A stretch of DNA of 64,000 nt from Rugamonas rivuli. Lineage in GTDB: Bacteria > Pseudomonadota > Gammaproteobacteria > Burkholderiales > Burkholderiaceae_D. Position numbers and translations under genes: made by a program. The DNA is taken from assembly GCF_009380165.1 (NCBI RefSeq), contig NZ_WHUF01000002.1, forward strand, positions 1,054,001-1,118,000, written 5' to 3'. Below the pieces are notes generated by a model. That model ran no database searches. It saw only the letters and a list, made by a program, of their open reading frames with translations, and was not told the origin of the DNA. Shown here in pieces: positions 1 to 8,212 of this stretch. Position 1 is the stretch's first letter. Every line of letters starts with the position of its first letter.

Positions 1-996
1 GCGGCGATCTACTTCGTCTTCATGATGGCAGGCGCGCTGTCGTACCGCGTGCCGCCCACCGGCTGGAAACCGGCCGGCTGGACGCCGCCGGCCAAGGCCA
101 GCGCCAACACCATGATCACCAGCCGCCATGTCCACGCCAGCAAGGTGTGGGGCATACCGCAATTCTGGTTGGTATGGCTGGTGCTGTGCCTGAACGTGAC
201 GGCCGGTATCGGCATCCTGGGCATGGCCTCGCCGCTGCTGCAGGAGATCTTCGCCGGCCAGCTGCTGGGCGTGAACGTCGCGTTCAACGATCTGACGCTG
301 GCGCAGAAAGGGCAGATCGCCGCGATCGCCGCCGGCTTCACCGGCCTGCTGTCGCTGTTTAACATCGGCGGCCGTTTCGTCTGGGCTTCGTGCTCGGACT
401 TCCTGGGCCGCAAAGCTACCTACGGCATCTTCTTCGTGCTGGGCATCGCGCTGTACGGCCTGATTCCATCGATGGCGCATGGCGCGCAGCTGGCGCTGTT
501 CGTCGGCTCCTTCTGCATCATCCTGTCGATGTACGGCGGCGGCTTCGCCACCGTGCCGGCCTACCTGGCCGACTTGTTCGGCACCCAGATGGTGGGCGCG
601 ATCCATGGCCGTCTGCTGACCGCGTGGTCGGTGGCCGGCGTGTTCGGTCCTCTGCTGGTGACGTACATCCGCGAGTACCAGATCGCCCAGGGCGTGCCGA
701 AGGCGCAGGCCTACGACATCACCATGTATCTGCTGGCGGGCCTGCTGGTGATTGGCCTGCTGTGCAATCTGATGGTGCGCCCGGTAGCCGACAAGCACTT
801 CATGAGCGAGGCCGAACTGGCCGCCGAGAAGAAGCTGGCGCACGAGCGCGACGCGGCCGCATCGACCGGCAACGCCGTCGCTTCGAACGGCGTCACCAGC
901 CCGGTGGCGGTGGCTTTCGGCTGGCTGGCGGTCGGCATTCCGCTGGCGATCGGCGTGTGGCTGACGGTGCAAAAAGCTGCCGTGTTATTTAAATAA
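1..996 (+). CDS. MFS transporter, oxalate/formate antiporter (OFA) type, truncated by window start
   Basis: The frame is open from the first base to a TAA at 994-996, so only the C-terminal ~331 residues are present. They read as a polytopic inner-membrane protein. A Pro/Gly/Trp-rich cytoplasmic linker (GWKPAGWTPP) is followed by six hydrophobic segments. An MFS signature loop (DFLGRK, about residue 134) lies between two of them, and the C-terminal tail is hydrophilic before a last helix. The linker and loop are typical of the OFA family (oxalate:formate and similar anion exchangers). The exact substrate cannot be read from the sequence. A strong hairpin follows the stop, so this is probably the last gene of an operon that starts before the window. 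Confidence 0.8.
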   Translation, partial: AAIYFVFMMAGALSYRVPPTGWKPAGWTPPAKASANTMITSRHVHASKVWGIPQFWLVWLVLCLNVTAGIGILGMASPLLQEIFAGQLLGVNVAFNDLTLAQKGQIAAIAAGFTGLLSLFNIGGRFVWASCSDFLGRKATYGIFFVLGIALYGLIPSMAHGAQLALFVGSFCIILSMYGGGFATVPAYLADLFGTQMVGAIHGRLLTAWSVAGVFGPLLVTYIREYQIAQGVPKAQAYDITMYLLAGLLVIGLLCNLMVRPVADKHFMSEAELAAEKKLAHERDAAASTGNAVASNGVTSPVAVAFGWLAVGIPLAIGVWLTVQKAAVLFK

Positions 997-1020
997 CACA
1001 GTAGAATAGGGCGTCCGTCT

Positions 1021-1064
1021 GCGGGGCCGGCTCCAGCATTGTGCTGGGCCGGCCCCGCTTTCAT
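1021..1064 (+). terminator. GC-rich hairpin terminator after the MFS gene
   Basis: An 11-bp perfect stem (GCGGGGCCGGC at 1021-1031 with GCCGGCCCCGC at 1048-1058) encloses a second stem (CCAGCA/TGCTGG) with one bulged base. It is followed by a T-rich but interrupted tract (TTTCATTT). It sits between the MFS stop and the start of the ABC gene, as expected for an intrinsic terminator. The weak T tract leaves room for a 5-prime UTR role. Confidence 0.6.
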
Positions 1065-1083
1065 TTCCAGGAGCCCTTTGTAC

Positions 1084-1953
1084 ATGCTTGAATTGCGCAA
1101 TGTCGTTAAAAGTTATACGAAGAACGTGCGGGCAGTCGACGACGTTAGTTTGAATCTGCCGGCCGGCGTGGTCGGCCTGATCGGCCACAATGGCGCGGGC
1201 AAGACCTCGCTGATGCAGATGATCGCCACGCTGACCAAACCGACCAGCGGCCAGATCCTGTTCGACGGCGCCGACATCGTCAAGCAGCCGGACGCGATAC
1301 GCGGGCGGCTCGGCTTCCTGCCGCAGGACTTCGGCGTGTATCCGAACCTGACGGCGCTGGAGTTCCTGCAGTACTTCGCGGCGCTGAAGGGCGTGCGCGA
1401 TCCGGCGCGCTTGCGCATGCTGCTGGAGATGGTCAACCTGCACGAGCATGCGAACCGGCAGGCGGCAGGCTTCTCGGGCGGCATGCAGCGGCGCCTCGGC
1501 ATCGCCCAGGCGCTGCTCAACGATCCCGATGTGCTGATCGTCGACGAGCCGACCGCCGGCCTCGATCCCGAAGAACGGCTGCGCTTCCGCCATCTGCTGT
1601 CGGAGATCGGCTTCCGCAAGCTGGTGATCGTGTCGACCCACATCGTGTCCGACATCGAGAACATGGCCAGCCACCTGGCCATCATGAACAAAGGGAAGCT
1701 GGTGGCCTATGACACGCCGGACAGCTTCGTGCAGACCGCGCGCAGCCAGGTGTGGTCGGTGACGGTGGAGGCGCAGCACTACGACGCCTTGCGCGCCGAG
1801 GTGCAGGTGCTGCAGGCGCAGCGCAACGAGCATGGCATCCACCTGCGCATCGCCCATTCCTCGTCGCCGTGCGCTGGCGCGGTGCCTGCAGAACCGACTC
1901 TTGAAGAAGCGCTGATGACGCGGCGCTACGCCGTGCAGGAAGCGGTGGTATGA
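1084..1953 (+). CDS. ABC transporter ATP-binding protein
   Basis: A 289-residue ATPase of an ABC exporter. The Walker A is GHNGAGKTS (near residue 37), the signature is FSGGMQRRLG (near 136) and the Walker B is VLIVDEPTAGLDP (near 155), followed by the His switch (STHIVSDIE). I chose the ATG at 1084 because an AGGAG ribosome site lies about 10 bases upstream. A longer in-frame start at 1039 would translate the terminator hairpin. The last bases overlap the start of the permease gene (ATGA at 1950-1953), so the two are translationally coupled. The C-terminal ~80 residues resemble the accessory tail of the CcmA/NatA exporter group. The substrate is unknown. Confidence 0.88.
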   Translation: MLELRNVVKSYTKNVRAVDDVSLNLPAGVVGLIGHNGAGKTSLMQMIATLTKPTSGQILFDGADIVKQPDAIRGRLGFLPQDFGVYPNLTALEFLQYFAALKGVRDPARLRMLLEMVNLHEHANRQAAGFSGGMQRRLGIAQALLNDPDVLIVDEPTAGLDPEERLRFRHLLSEIGFRKLVIVSTHIVSDIENMASHLAIMNKGKLVAYDTPDSFVQTARSQVWSVTVEAQHYDALRAEVQVLQAQRNEHGIHLRIAHSSSPCAGAVPAEPTLEEALMTRRYAVQEAVV

Positions 1954-2213
1954 ACGCGCTGGCATTGAAGCTGTTGCTGCTGACCGAGGTACGGCTGCGC
2001 ATGCGCCGCACCGGCACGCTGGTGGCCGTGCTGGCGCTGATCGTCCTGACCTGGCTGATGGTCGGCGATCCGGCCGGCAGCCAGGTGATGCTGGTGGTCG
2101 ACAACGTACGCGTAGCCTACACCAGCAGCTGCCTGGCCTTGGGCAGCGCGGGGCTGGGCGGCCTGTTCTTCGGCCTCGCGGGCTTGGCTTTTACCTCGCG
2201 CGCGGCCGCATGA
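1950..2213 (+). pseudogene. ABC transporter permease, N-terminal fragment upstream of a frameshift
   Basis: This 87-codon frame encodes the first membrane helix and start of the second helix of an ABC-2-like permease (hydrophobic VLALIVLTWLMV near residue 30, then AGLGGLFFGLAGLAF). It then shifts out of frame. A short run of four T at 2189-2192 is the break. One extra T there would read AFYLARGRMSED and join seamlessly to the frame that continues at 2210. The fragment stops at TGA 2211-2213, which overlaps the next ATG (2210). It is therefore a broken gene, a sequencing error in a homopolymer, or a -1 slippage site. The frame continuity strongly suggests one ancestral protein of about 525 residues. 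Confidence 0.7.
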
Positions 2214-3529
2214 GCGAGGACGTGCGCAGCGGCGCCGGCTCGGTGCTGGCGGCCACGCCGGTGAGCAGCGCCGTGTTCCTGTTCGGCCGCTGGCTGGGCA
2301 GCGTGGCTTATCTGGGCGGCCTGCTGGTGATCTTCATGCTGACCATGCTGGTGCTGCACGTCGTGCGCGGCGAGGGGCCGATACAGCTGCTGGTCTACGG
2401 CCAGATGTTCGCGTTGATGATGCTGCCGCTGGTGTTCTTCACCGCCGCGATGGCGCTGCTGTGCGACTCCTGGGCGCCGCTGATGGGCAAGCGCGGCGAC
2501 GTGCTGTATTTTCTCTTGTACCTGACGCAGATGGCGCTGCCCGCCGCAGTCTCGGTCGAAGGCAGCTTTGGCTGGACGCCGTTGCTGCTGCTCGATTTTT
2601 CCGGCCTGGCCGCCACGGTGCTGATGATCAAGGAGACCATACACAGTACCAGTTTCGCGCTCGGCGGCGGCACCTTCGATGCCGCGCTGCCGCCGGTGTT
2701 CCTGCCTACCTGGTTATGGTCGGCGCAACTGGTGTTCACGCGCCTGGGCTGCGCGCTGCTGGCCATGCTGCCGCTGCTGCCGGCCTTCTGGCTGTTCCAC
2801 CGCTTCTCGCCGGACCGCGTCAAGGTGCGGGCAGCGGGCAGCGGCCGCTGGTCGCCGCTGGCGCTGGTTAACCGCTTAATGCGGCCGTTGACACGGCTGG
2901 TGCGCCCGCTGTTTGCGCTGGCGGCCCGCGTGCCCGGCCTGGCCGGCCAGGCGCTGGCCGTGCTGGCACTGACGCTGATGTCCAATCCTGCGGCCATCCT
3001 TGCGGCGCTGGTGCTGCTGGTCGTGGGCAGTGTCGTGCCGGCCGTCGCGCTGGGCGGCGTGACGATTGCCGCCGTCGCCATCTGGGGCATCCTGGTCAGC
3101 GACATCAGCGTGCGCGACCACCAGCACGACGTGGCGGCGATGAGCGGCACGGTACCGGGCGGTAGCGGACGGCGCTACGCCGCGCAGTTGCTGGCTTCCT
3201 GCCTGCTGGCGCTGTTGTTCGCGGCGCCGGTGCTGCTGCGCTGGTCGATGACGGAACCGCTGCGCGCTGCCGCGTTGCTGACCGGCGTGCTGACGCTGGC
3301 CGGCGCGGCCAGCATGTTGGGCAACCTGAGCCGCACAGCGCGCGCCTTCCTGGCCTTGTTCCTGTTCGGCCTGTATGTGGCCACGCAGGCCACCAAGGTG
3401 CCTGCGCTGGATGTGGTCGGTTTCAACGGCGTGGCCAGCGTGCAAACGGTGAGCGTGCAGTTGCTGCTTGGCTTGCTGCTGACCATAGGCGGCCTCGGCT
3501 ATCAACGATGGCGGAGCGCGCGGGACTGA
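2210..3529 (+). CDS. ABC transporter permease, main part downstream of the frameshift
   Basis: This is 439 residues with about ten hydrophobic segments, a polytopic permease partner for the ATPase at 1084-1953. The open frame extends upstream of the ATG at 2210 (reading YLARGR before MSED), which indicates that the true N-terminus is the preceding 87-codon fragment. The beginning (MSEDVRSGAGSVLAATPVS) resembles the cytoplasmic loop between helices 2 and 3 of ABC-2-type permeases, not a natural N-terminus. If the split is real, reinitiation at the ATGA overlap could still make this part. Function without the first two helices is doubtful. The substrate is unknown. Confidence 0.72.
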   Translation: MSEDVRSGAGSVLAATPVSSAVFLFGRWLGSVAYLGGLLVIFMLTMLVLHVVRGEGPIQLLVYGQMFALMMLPLVFFTAAMALLCDSWAPLMGKRGDVLYFLLYLTQMALPAAVSVEGSFGWTPLLLLDFSGLAATVLMIKETIHSTSFALGGGTFDAALPPVFLPTWLWSAQLVFTRLGCALLAMLPLLPAFWLFHRFSPDRVKVRAAGSGRWSPLALVNRLMRPLTRLVRPLFALAARVPGLAGQALAVLALTLMSNPAAILAALVLLVVGSVVPAVALGGVTIAAVAIWGILVSDISVRDHQHDVAAMSGTVPGGSGRRYAAQLLASCLLALLFAAPVLLRWSMTEPLRAAALLTGVLTLAGAASMLGNLSRTARAFLALFLFGLYVATQATKVPALDVVGFNGVASVQTVSVQLLLGLLLTIGGLGYQRWRSARD

Positions 3530-3551
3530 AGAGAAGAGGGATGGCACACCT

Positions 3552-3565
3552 TTGATCTAGATCAG
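3552..3565. promoter_or_regulatory. FNR/Anr-like box upstream of the phasin gene
   Basis: TTGATCTAGATCAG matches the FNR-family consensus TTGAT-N4-ATCAA at nine of ten defined positions. It lies 106 bp upstream of the phasin start. This placement is compatible with oxygen-responsive control of PHB-granule genes, but no -10 element was fixed with confidence. Confidence 0.5.
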
Positions 3566-3670
3566 AGGTCGCGGGACTGTCTAACGTAGCCTTGGCATTC
3601 GCGCTGCAGACGCGTCGTCGAAACCGGTTCGACACCCCCAGGCCATCCTTACTTTCTTTTCGAGGCATTT

Positions 3671-4309
3671 ATGTATCCATTTTCCCAAATTGTTACCCCA
3701 GCAGCCAAAAACCATATGGAAGCCCAATTGTCGTTCTTCAACGACATGTCGAAATCCCTGTTCCGTACCGTTCAGCAGTACAGCGATCTGAACATTCAAC
3801 TGGCTCAAACCATGCTGGAAGAAAGCACGACGGCGGGCCAGCACGTCATCACCGCGCATCGTCCGACGGAAGCGTTCGCCGCTGTCGCCGCCCATGCCCA
3901 GCCTGCGGCGGAAAAGCTGCGCGCCTATCAGCAGCATCTGTCGCGCATCGCTGCGGACACCCAGGTCGACCTGTCCAAAGTGGCGGAAGAGCATGTGCAG
4001 GAAACCAGCCGCACCGCTAAGGCCCTGGCCGATGAAGTGGCCCGCGTGACGTCGGAAGAAACGGAAAAAACCCTGCGCAGCCATCAGGATGCGGTGGAAC
4101 GCTTCACCGATCCGTTTGCCGGCCATGCGGACGGAGTGCGTCAATCGCGCGGCAACGAAATGCGCGGCAGTTCGACCATGCAAAGCGCCGGCTCCAACGG
4201 CACCGAAAGCCGCGAAGGCAGCATGCAGGGCGGACAAGCCTCCCAGTCGCAGGCTGCCGCCCAGGCAGCGCAAGCCGGCAAGCAAACCGGCGCACGCAAA
4301 GAAACCTGA
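3671..4309 (+). CDS. phasin family protein (PHB granule-associated)
   Basis: A 212-residue, mostly helical, amphipathic protein without a signal peptide. The N-terminal ~120 residues (MYPFSQIVTPAAKNHMEAQ, FFNDMSKSLFRTVQQYSDLN, QLAQTMLEES) follow the pattern of phasins, which coat polyhydroxybutyrate granules and control their size. The last ~60 residues are a low-complexity Ser/Gln/Ala/Gly tail. It stands alone between the ABC permease and trxC, with an FNR-like box in its upstream region and a strong terminator after it, so it is probably monocistronic. The phasin assignment rests on pattern and length. Paralogues are common in this family of bacteria, so no gene number is given. Confidence 0.85.
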   Translation: MYPFSQIVTPAAKNHMEAQLSFFNDMSKSLFRTVQQYSDLNIQLAQTMLEESTTAGQHVITAHRPTEAFAAVAAHAQPAAEKLRAYQQHLSRIAADTQVDLSKVAEEHVQETSRTAKALADEVARVTSEETEKTLRSHQDAVERFTDPFAGHADGVRQSRGNEMRGSSTMQSAGSNGTESREGSMQGGQASQSQAAAQAAQAGKQTGARKET

Positions 4310-4342
4310 AGCGGGCATCGAAGCCGATAGCATGTGATCTTC

Positions 4343-4384
4343 GCCGCCGCCGCGATTCGACTCGCGGTGGGCGGCATTTTTTTT
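4343..4384 (+). terminator. intrinsic terminator after the phasin gene
   Basis: A GC-rich stem (GCCGCC 4343-4348 with GGCGGC 4370-4375, and CCGCG with CGCGG inside) is followed directly by a run of eight or nine T. This is a canonical rho-independent terminator 33 bp after the phasin stop. Confidence 0.85.
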
Positions 4385-4429
4385 GTCCTTGCTTTATCAT
4401 GGGCGGCTTGATGCTGTCTGGAGATAAAG

Positions 4430-4891
4430 ATGACGAATACCACCGCCGCGCAGCCTGAGTCGCTGCACATTGTTTGCCCCCATTGCGACGCCGTGAACCG
4501 CGTGCCTGCAGCCAAGCTGGCGCAACAGCCTGTGTGTGGCAAGTGCCAGAAGGAGCTGTTCACCGGACAGCCGCTGGAGTTGTCGGCCGCGCGCTTCCTC
4601 AAGCATATCGAACGCAGCGACATTCCTGTGCTGGTGGATTTCTGGGCGCCATGGTGCGGGCCGTGCAGGACGATGGCGCCGTTCTATGCGCAGGCGACGC
4701 AGCGGCTGGAGCCGCAGTTCCGTGTGGTGAAGTTGAATACGGAGGAGGCGCAGGAGCTGGCGGCGCGCTATGCGATCCGCAGCATTCCGACGCTGGCGTT
4801 GTTCAAGGGCGGGCGCGAGGTGGCGCGGCAGCCGGGCGCGATGGATGCGTCCAATATCGTCGCCTGGGCGATGCAGAATAATCGCGGTTGA
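4430..4891 (+). CDS. trxC: thioredoxin 2 (TrxC), zinc-containing
   Basis: A 153-residue cytoplasmic dithiol-disulfide oxidoreductase. The N-terminal zinc ribbon has two CxxC pairs (CPHC near residue 18 and CGKC near 38), which separate TrxC from TrxA. The thioredoxin fold follows with the active site WAPWCGPC (near 74-81), the cis-Pro loop (SIPTLALF) and a C-terminal helix. Length and domain order are normal. It is convergent with mdcH, whose stop lies 15 bp away, and no clear terminator fits in between. TrxC is generally linked to the oxidative-stress response. Confidence 0.95.
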   Translation: MTNTTAAQPESLHIVCPHCDAVNRVPAAKLAQQPVCGKCQKELFTGQPLELSAARFLKHIERSDIPVLVDFWAPWCGPCRTMAPFYAQATQRLEPQFRVVKLNTEEAQELAARYAIRSIPTLALFKGGREVARQPGAMDASNIVAWAMQNNRG

Positions 4892-4906
4892 GTTTTACAC
4901 CGCCCG

Positions 4907-5842
4907 TTATTCGGCGGCGCGCTCCAGCCATTTGCGGATGCCGTCCAGCGTGCGGAAGTCGGCCACGGAGCGGGTGTTGATATGCGGGTGGCGGCTTTGC
5001 AGCATGCGCGATAACGCGGCGCCGGGGCCTAGTTCCAACGCGTAGGTGACGCCGGCTTCGGCGGCGGCGTCCATGCAGGCGGACCAGTGGATGGTTTCGG
5101 CCAGCTGGTGCGAGAGCTGGTCTACCGCTTGCGTTTTGGTGTTGACGGTTATCGCGGCTATCCCTGCCAGTACGGGCGCGCTCATGGTTTGGAATTCTGT
5201 GCGCTGCAAGGCTGCGGCGAAGGGCGCGACGGCGGCCTGCATGTAGCGCGTGTGCGAGGCTACTTCCACCGGCAGGCGCGTGCTGCGGCCGCCGGCTGCG
5301 TGCACGGCTGCCTCCAGCTCAGCGGCGCTTGCCGCCGGGCCGCCGGCGATGCACGCGTCGTCGGCGTTTTCTATGCTCATGTAAAAAGCGTGTTCGGCAA
5401 GCAGGGATGCGACGCGGGATAGCGCGAGGCCGGAGATCGCCATCAGTGTTTGGCCGGGCAGGGCAAGGGCGCATTCGTCCATCAGCTGCGCGCGTTCTGC
5501 GGCCAAACGGACCGCGGTCTCCGGCTGCAAGGCGTCTGCGATGCCGTAGGCGGACAGCTCGCCGATGCTGTAGCCGGCCACCAGCGCCGGCGTCGGCGCG
5601 AACTCGCGTATCGCCGCCCACATCGACAACGTGGCGGCCACGATCAGCGGCTGGGCGGTGCGGTTGGCGTAGATGTCCGTGTCGCCGGTCAGCGTCAGGC
5701 CAGTCAATGCGAGGTCGGTCAGCAGCGCGCTGGCGTCCTGGCCTGCTGGGCTGCTGCGGGCCAGGTCGAACATCGTGGCGTGCTGTCCGCCCTGGCCGGG
5801 GCAGAGCAGCAGCAGGCGGGATTGGGCGCCGTAGGACGTCAT
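4907..5842 (-). CDS. mdcH: malonate decarboxylase, malonyl-CoA:ACP transacylase subunit (MdcH)
   Basis: This 311-residue FabD-like acyltransferase loads malonyl onto the MdcC carrier to start the decarboxylase cycle. The N-terminus has the family motif CPGQGGQ. The nucleophile elbow is GYSIGE (FabD proteins have GHSxGE), and the downstream catalytic His is in VASHTRYM. Its ATG overlaps the mdcB stop (ATGA, 5839-5842), so the two are coupled. It is the last gene of the malonate operon. Confidence 0.93.
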   Translation of the reverse strand: MTSYGAQSRLLLLCPGQGGQHATMFDLARSSPAGQDASALLTDLALTGLTLTGDTDIYANRTAQPLIVAATLSMWAAIREFAPTPALVAGYSIGELSAYGIADALQPETAVRLAAERAQLMDECALALPGQTLMAISGLALSRVASLLAEHAFYMSIENADDACIAGGPAASAAELEAAVHAAGGRSTRLPVEVASHTRYMQAAVAPFAAALQRTEFQTMSAPVLAGIAAITVNTKTQAVDQLSHQLAETIHWSACMDAAAEAGVTYALELGPGAALSRMLQSRHPHINTRSVADFRTLDGIRKWLERAAE

Positions 5843-6792
5843 CGCAGACTGCAGTCCATGGCGGCGATGGCTTGTACCAGGCAGCTGGCGGCCAGCAGGT
5901 CGGCCGCGCCGCCTGGCGACAGGCGTTGTTCGATGAATACCTGATGGCTGGCCAGCGCTTCAGCGTGCCAGCCGGCGTTGGCCGTGCCGCCAAGGTCGAT
6001 GAACCGCTGGGCGTGGGCGCGCACGGTCTGCGCGCCCTGCGGGCCGGCGCGGTGATAGACGTTGCTGTCGTTGATGCGCGCCATCAGTGTGAACAGCGTA
6101 TCGATGCGGGCGTGCGTCATGCTGGCGCCGCGTGCGCGTGAGGCCAGCAGCGCCGGGACGCCGATTTCAAACACCGAGGGCAAGCCAAGCGCACCTTCTT
6201 CCCGCGCACCGCTGACGGCGTAGCGCGCCGCGACCCGCAGGCCGTTGCTGAGGCCCGCCGCTGGCGCATCGGCCAGCGCATCGGTTGGCGCGGCATGCAT
6301 GGCTAGTTCCTCGCCCCAGCGTATCAGCATCGCGGCGCGCAGGGCGGCTGGCGTCATCGGCGTGCCTTGCGCTCGGGCGCGGCCGGCGGTGGCGCACAGC
6401 ATGCCCAGGCTGAAGATCGCGCCGCGATGCGTGTTGATGCCGCGTGTCGCCATCAGCATCTTGGCCTCCGCTTCGATGCCCAACTGTTTAAGCCGCGAGA
6501 ACGGCGCATCGTGCCATCCTGCCAGGCAGATTTTCTTGAAGTAGTGCCGCAGCGAGAACAGGCTGCGCATGAAGGTCAGCGCGTTCATGTCGTCGTGGCT
6601 GCCGGTGTCCACCAGCGACACCAGCCCAGGCTTGGGATACAGGCAAAGCTCCGCATGCAGGCTGCGTAACGCCAGCCGCGCCACCTCGCCCGCAAAACCA
6701 AGTTGCACCGCGCGCCCCATGGGGACTGGAACGCTGGCCCGCGTGCGCAGTGCGGTGGGGGCGGCGGCTTGGCGGGGCGTGGCGCGCATCAT
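5839..6792 (-). CDS. mdcB: triphosphoribosyl-dephospho-CoA synthase MdcB
   Basis: The enzyme makes 2-prime-(5-triphosphoribosyl)-3-dephospho-CoA from ATP and dephospho-CoA, the precursor of the MdcC prosthetic group. The 317 residues show the CitG/MdcB family motifs YPKPGLVSLVDTGSHDDM near residue 50 and RGINTHRGAIFSLG near 120. I chose the ATG at 6792 (ATGATG), which overlaps the mdcG stop, over a longer in-frame start at 6903 that would lie deep inside mdcG. The protein is a little longer than usual because of a Pro/Ala/Arg-rich start, so the second ATG or a later start is possible. Confidence 0.9.
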   Translation of the reverse strand: MMRATPRQAAAPTALRTRASVPVPMGRAVQLGFAGEVARLALRSLHAELCLYPKPGLVSLVDTGSHDDMNALTFMRSLFSLRHYFKKICLAGWHDAPFSRLKQLGIEAEAKMLMATRGINTHRGAIFSLGMLCATAGRARAQGTPMTPAALRAAMLIRWGEELAMHAAPTDALADAPAAGLSNGLRVAARYAVSGAREEGALGLPSVFEIGVPALLASRARGASMTHARIDTLFTLMARINDSNVYHRAGPQGAQTVRAHAQRFIDLGGTANAGWHAEALASHQVFIEQRLSPGGAADLLAASCLVQAIAAMDCSLR

Positions 6793-7502
6793 GCATGCTC
6801 CAGCGTCGCCAGCAGCGAAGCGGTATCCATCAGGCGCACCGCATGCAGCTCCTTGACGATCACACGCGCCGGATTGGTCATCGCCATCTGCCACTCCTTC
6901 CATGACACAGCCAAACCGCCGGGGAACACGATCTCGCCATCAAGCGGCAGATGCCCTGCATGCCGCGACAGCAGCGCCACGCCGTCCTCCAGCTGCTTGC
7001 GGCTGCGCGGATGGAACAGGATGTCGATATCGGAAGCGGGCGTCAGATAAAGCAGCCCAGTCAGCACCTGCATCGCCAACGATCCGTAGATGCGCAGATG
7101 AAGATGCTTGGCCTCCTTCTCCAGCGCCGTCAGCGCCTCGCGCCACGGTCCGGCGTAGCGCAATGCCGAGCGCAGTTCCACCGCAGCCGATGTCCGGCTG
7201 ATCTCCAGCGCCGGCACGGACAGGGAAATACGCACTTTTCCGCCGGTATGTTCGTCCGGCGGCAGCGGCAGGCCGAGGCAAACGTCGCCCGGCTGCGCGC
7301 CGACATCGAAGCGCCGCACCACAGCCGGCCAATCCTGCCCCTGCCACAGCGTCAGCGCGGCCCGATGCTGCGGCTGCGCCGCGCGCAGCACTGCCAGCCA
7401 GCCCTGCTCGGAAAGCCAGGCCAGCATATGCCGCTCAAGACCGCGCGCGGCGATCCCTGGCTGCTGCATCTGCGCCGATTTAGTCGACGCGGACATGACC
7501 AT
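6789..7502 (-). CDS. mdcG: malonate decarboxylase holo-ACP synthase MdcG
   Basis: A phosphoribosyl-dephospho-CoA transferase that attaches the prosthetic group made by MdcB to a serine of MdcC. It is about 237 residues. The nucleotidyltransferase-type DxD motif is in ASDIDILFHP (near residue 148), and the C-terminal part has the family's WKEWQMA segment. Three starts are possible (7502, 7496, 7469). The first two overlap the end of mdcE by 23 or 17 bases, and none has a clear ribosome site. The end overlaps mdcB. Gene order E-G-B-H makes the assignment firm. Confidence 0.9.
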   Translation of the reverse strand: MVMSASTKSAQMQQPGIAARGLERHMLAWLSEQGWLAVLRAAQPQHRAALTLWQGQDWPAVVRRFDVGAQPGDVCLGLPLPPDEHTGGKVRISLSVPALEISRTSAAVELRSALRYAGPWREALTALEKEAKHLHLRIYGSLAMQVLTGLLYLTPASDIDILFHPRSRKQLEDGVALLSRHAGHLPLDGEIVFPGGLAVSWKEWQMAMTNPARVIVKELHAVRLMDTASLLATLEHA

Positions 7503-8196
7503 CCGTCATCACGGCCTCGATCACCGGCTGCGCCCAGCGCCGCCCGCCGCGCTGCAAGCCCAACGCGCTGCGCTGGTCGCCGTCTGGCACGGCAGCGAGC
7601 GCGGTACGCAGATGCGCCGTCAGATCGCCTTCCCAGATCGCCTCCAGCCCGCCCATGCGCAGATAGTTCTCCGGCCCCGGCGCAAACACCGGATTACTCT
7701 GCGCCAGCTCCGTCAAACGCTCCTCCGACACCTTGGTGATGCGCGCCATTGCCGGCAACCCCATCACGCGGATGGTCGCATCGGGCAGGGCGTAGCTGGC
7801 GTCCGCCATCAGGCCGCTGGTGATAAAGCCGCCCGACAGCGCCTGGTCGTACACTAGGCCGATAATCTTGTGGCCCTTGCGCCGCGCAAGGTCCACGCAT
7901 TTACCCAGGTGCGCCATGTAGCTGTTAATGCCTAACATCTCATCGCGATGGCGCAGACGCTGGCCCTGCGTATCGATCAACATCAGGATAGGCATGCCGG
8001 GGAATTCGCGCACCGTGCGCAGGATCGCCTTGGCCTGCGCCAGCGCGATCTCCACGCCGATCGGCGTATGGCCCGTGGTGCCGATCACCGCCAGCGCCTG
8101 TCCGTCCACCTGCGCGCTACCGCACAGGAAGTCGTTCTGCTCGACGATGGCATGCCCTTGCGGGAACAGCGTGTCCGCCAGTTTTTTCCAGTCCAT
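7480..8196 (-). CDS. mdcE: malonate decarboxylase subunit gamma (MdcE)
   Basis: This 238-residue crotonase-fold subunit forms, with MdcD, the enzyme that decarboxylates malonyl-S-ACP to acetyl-S-ACP. The start MDWKKLADTLFPQGH at 8196 was preferred over an ORF start at 8304, because the longer version would run into mdcD and the shorter one begins with the family's usual N-terminus. Conserved stretches include TTGHTPIGVE, LIDTQGQRLRHRDEMLGIN and the glycine-rich oxyanion region ALSGGFITSG. The gap to mdcD is 16 bp. Confidence 0.93.
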   Translation of the reverse strand: MDWKKLADTLFPQGHAIVEQNDFLCGSAQVDGQALAVIGTTGHTPIGVEIALAQAKAILRTVREFPGMPILMLIDTQGQRLRHRDEMLGINSYMAHLGKCVDLARRKGHKIIGLVYDQALSGGFITSGLMADASYALPDATIRVMGLPAMARITKVSEERLTELAQSNPVFAPGPENYLRMGGLEAIWEGDLTAHLRTALAAVPDGDQRSALGLQRGGRRWAQPVIEAVMTDGHVRVD

Positions 8197-8212
8197 GTTT
8201 TGACGCTCCACC

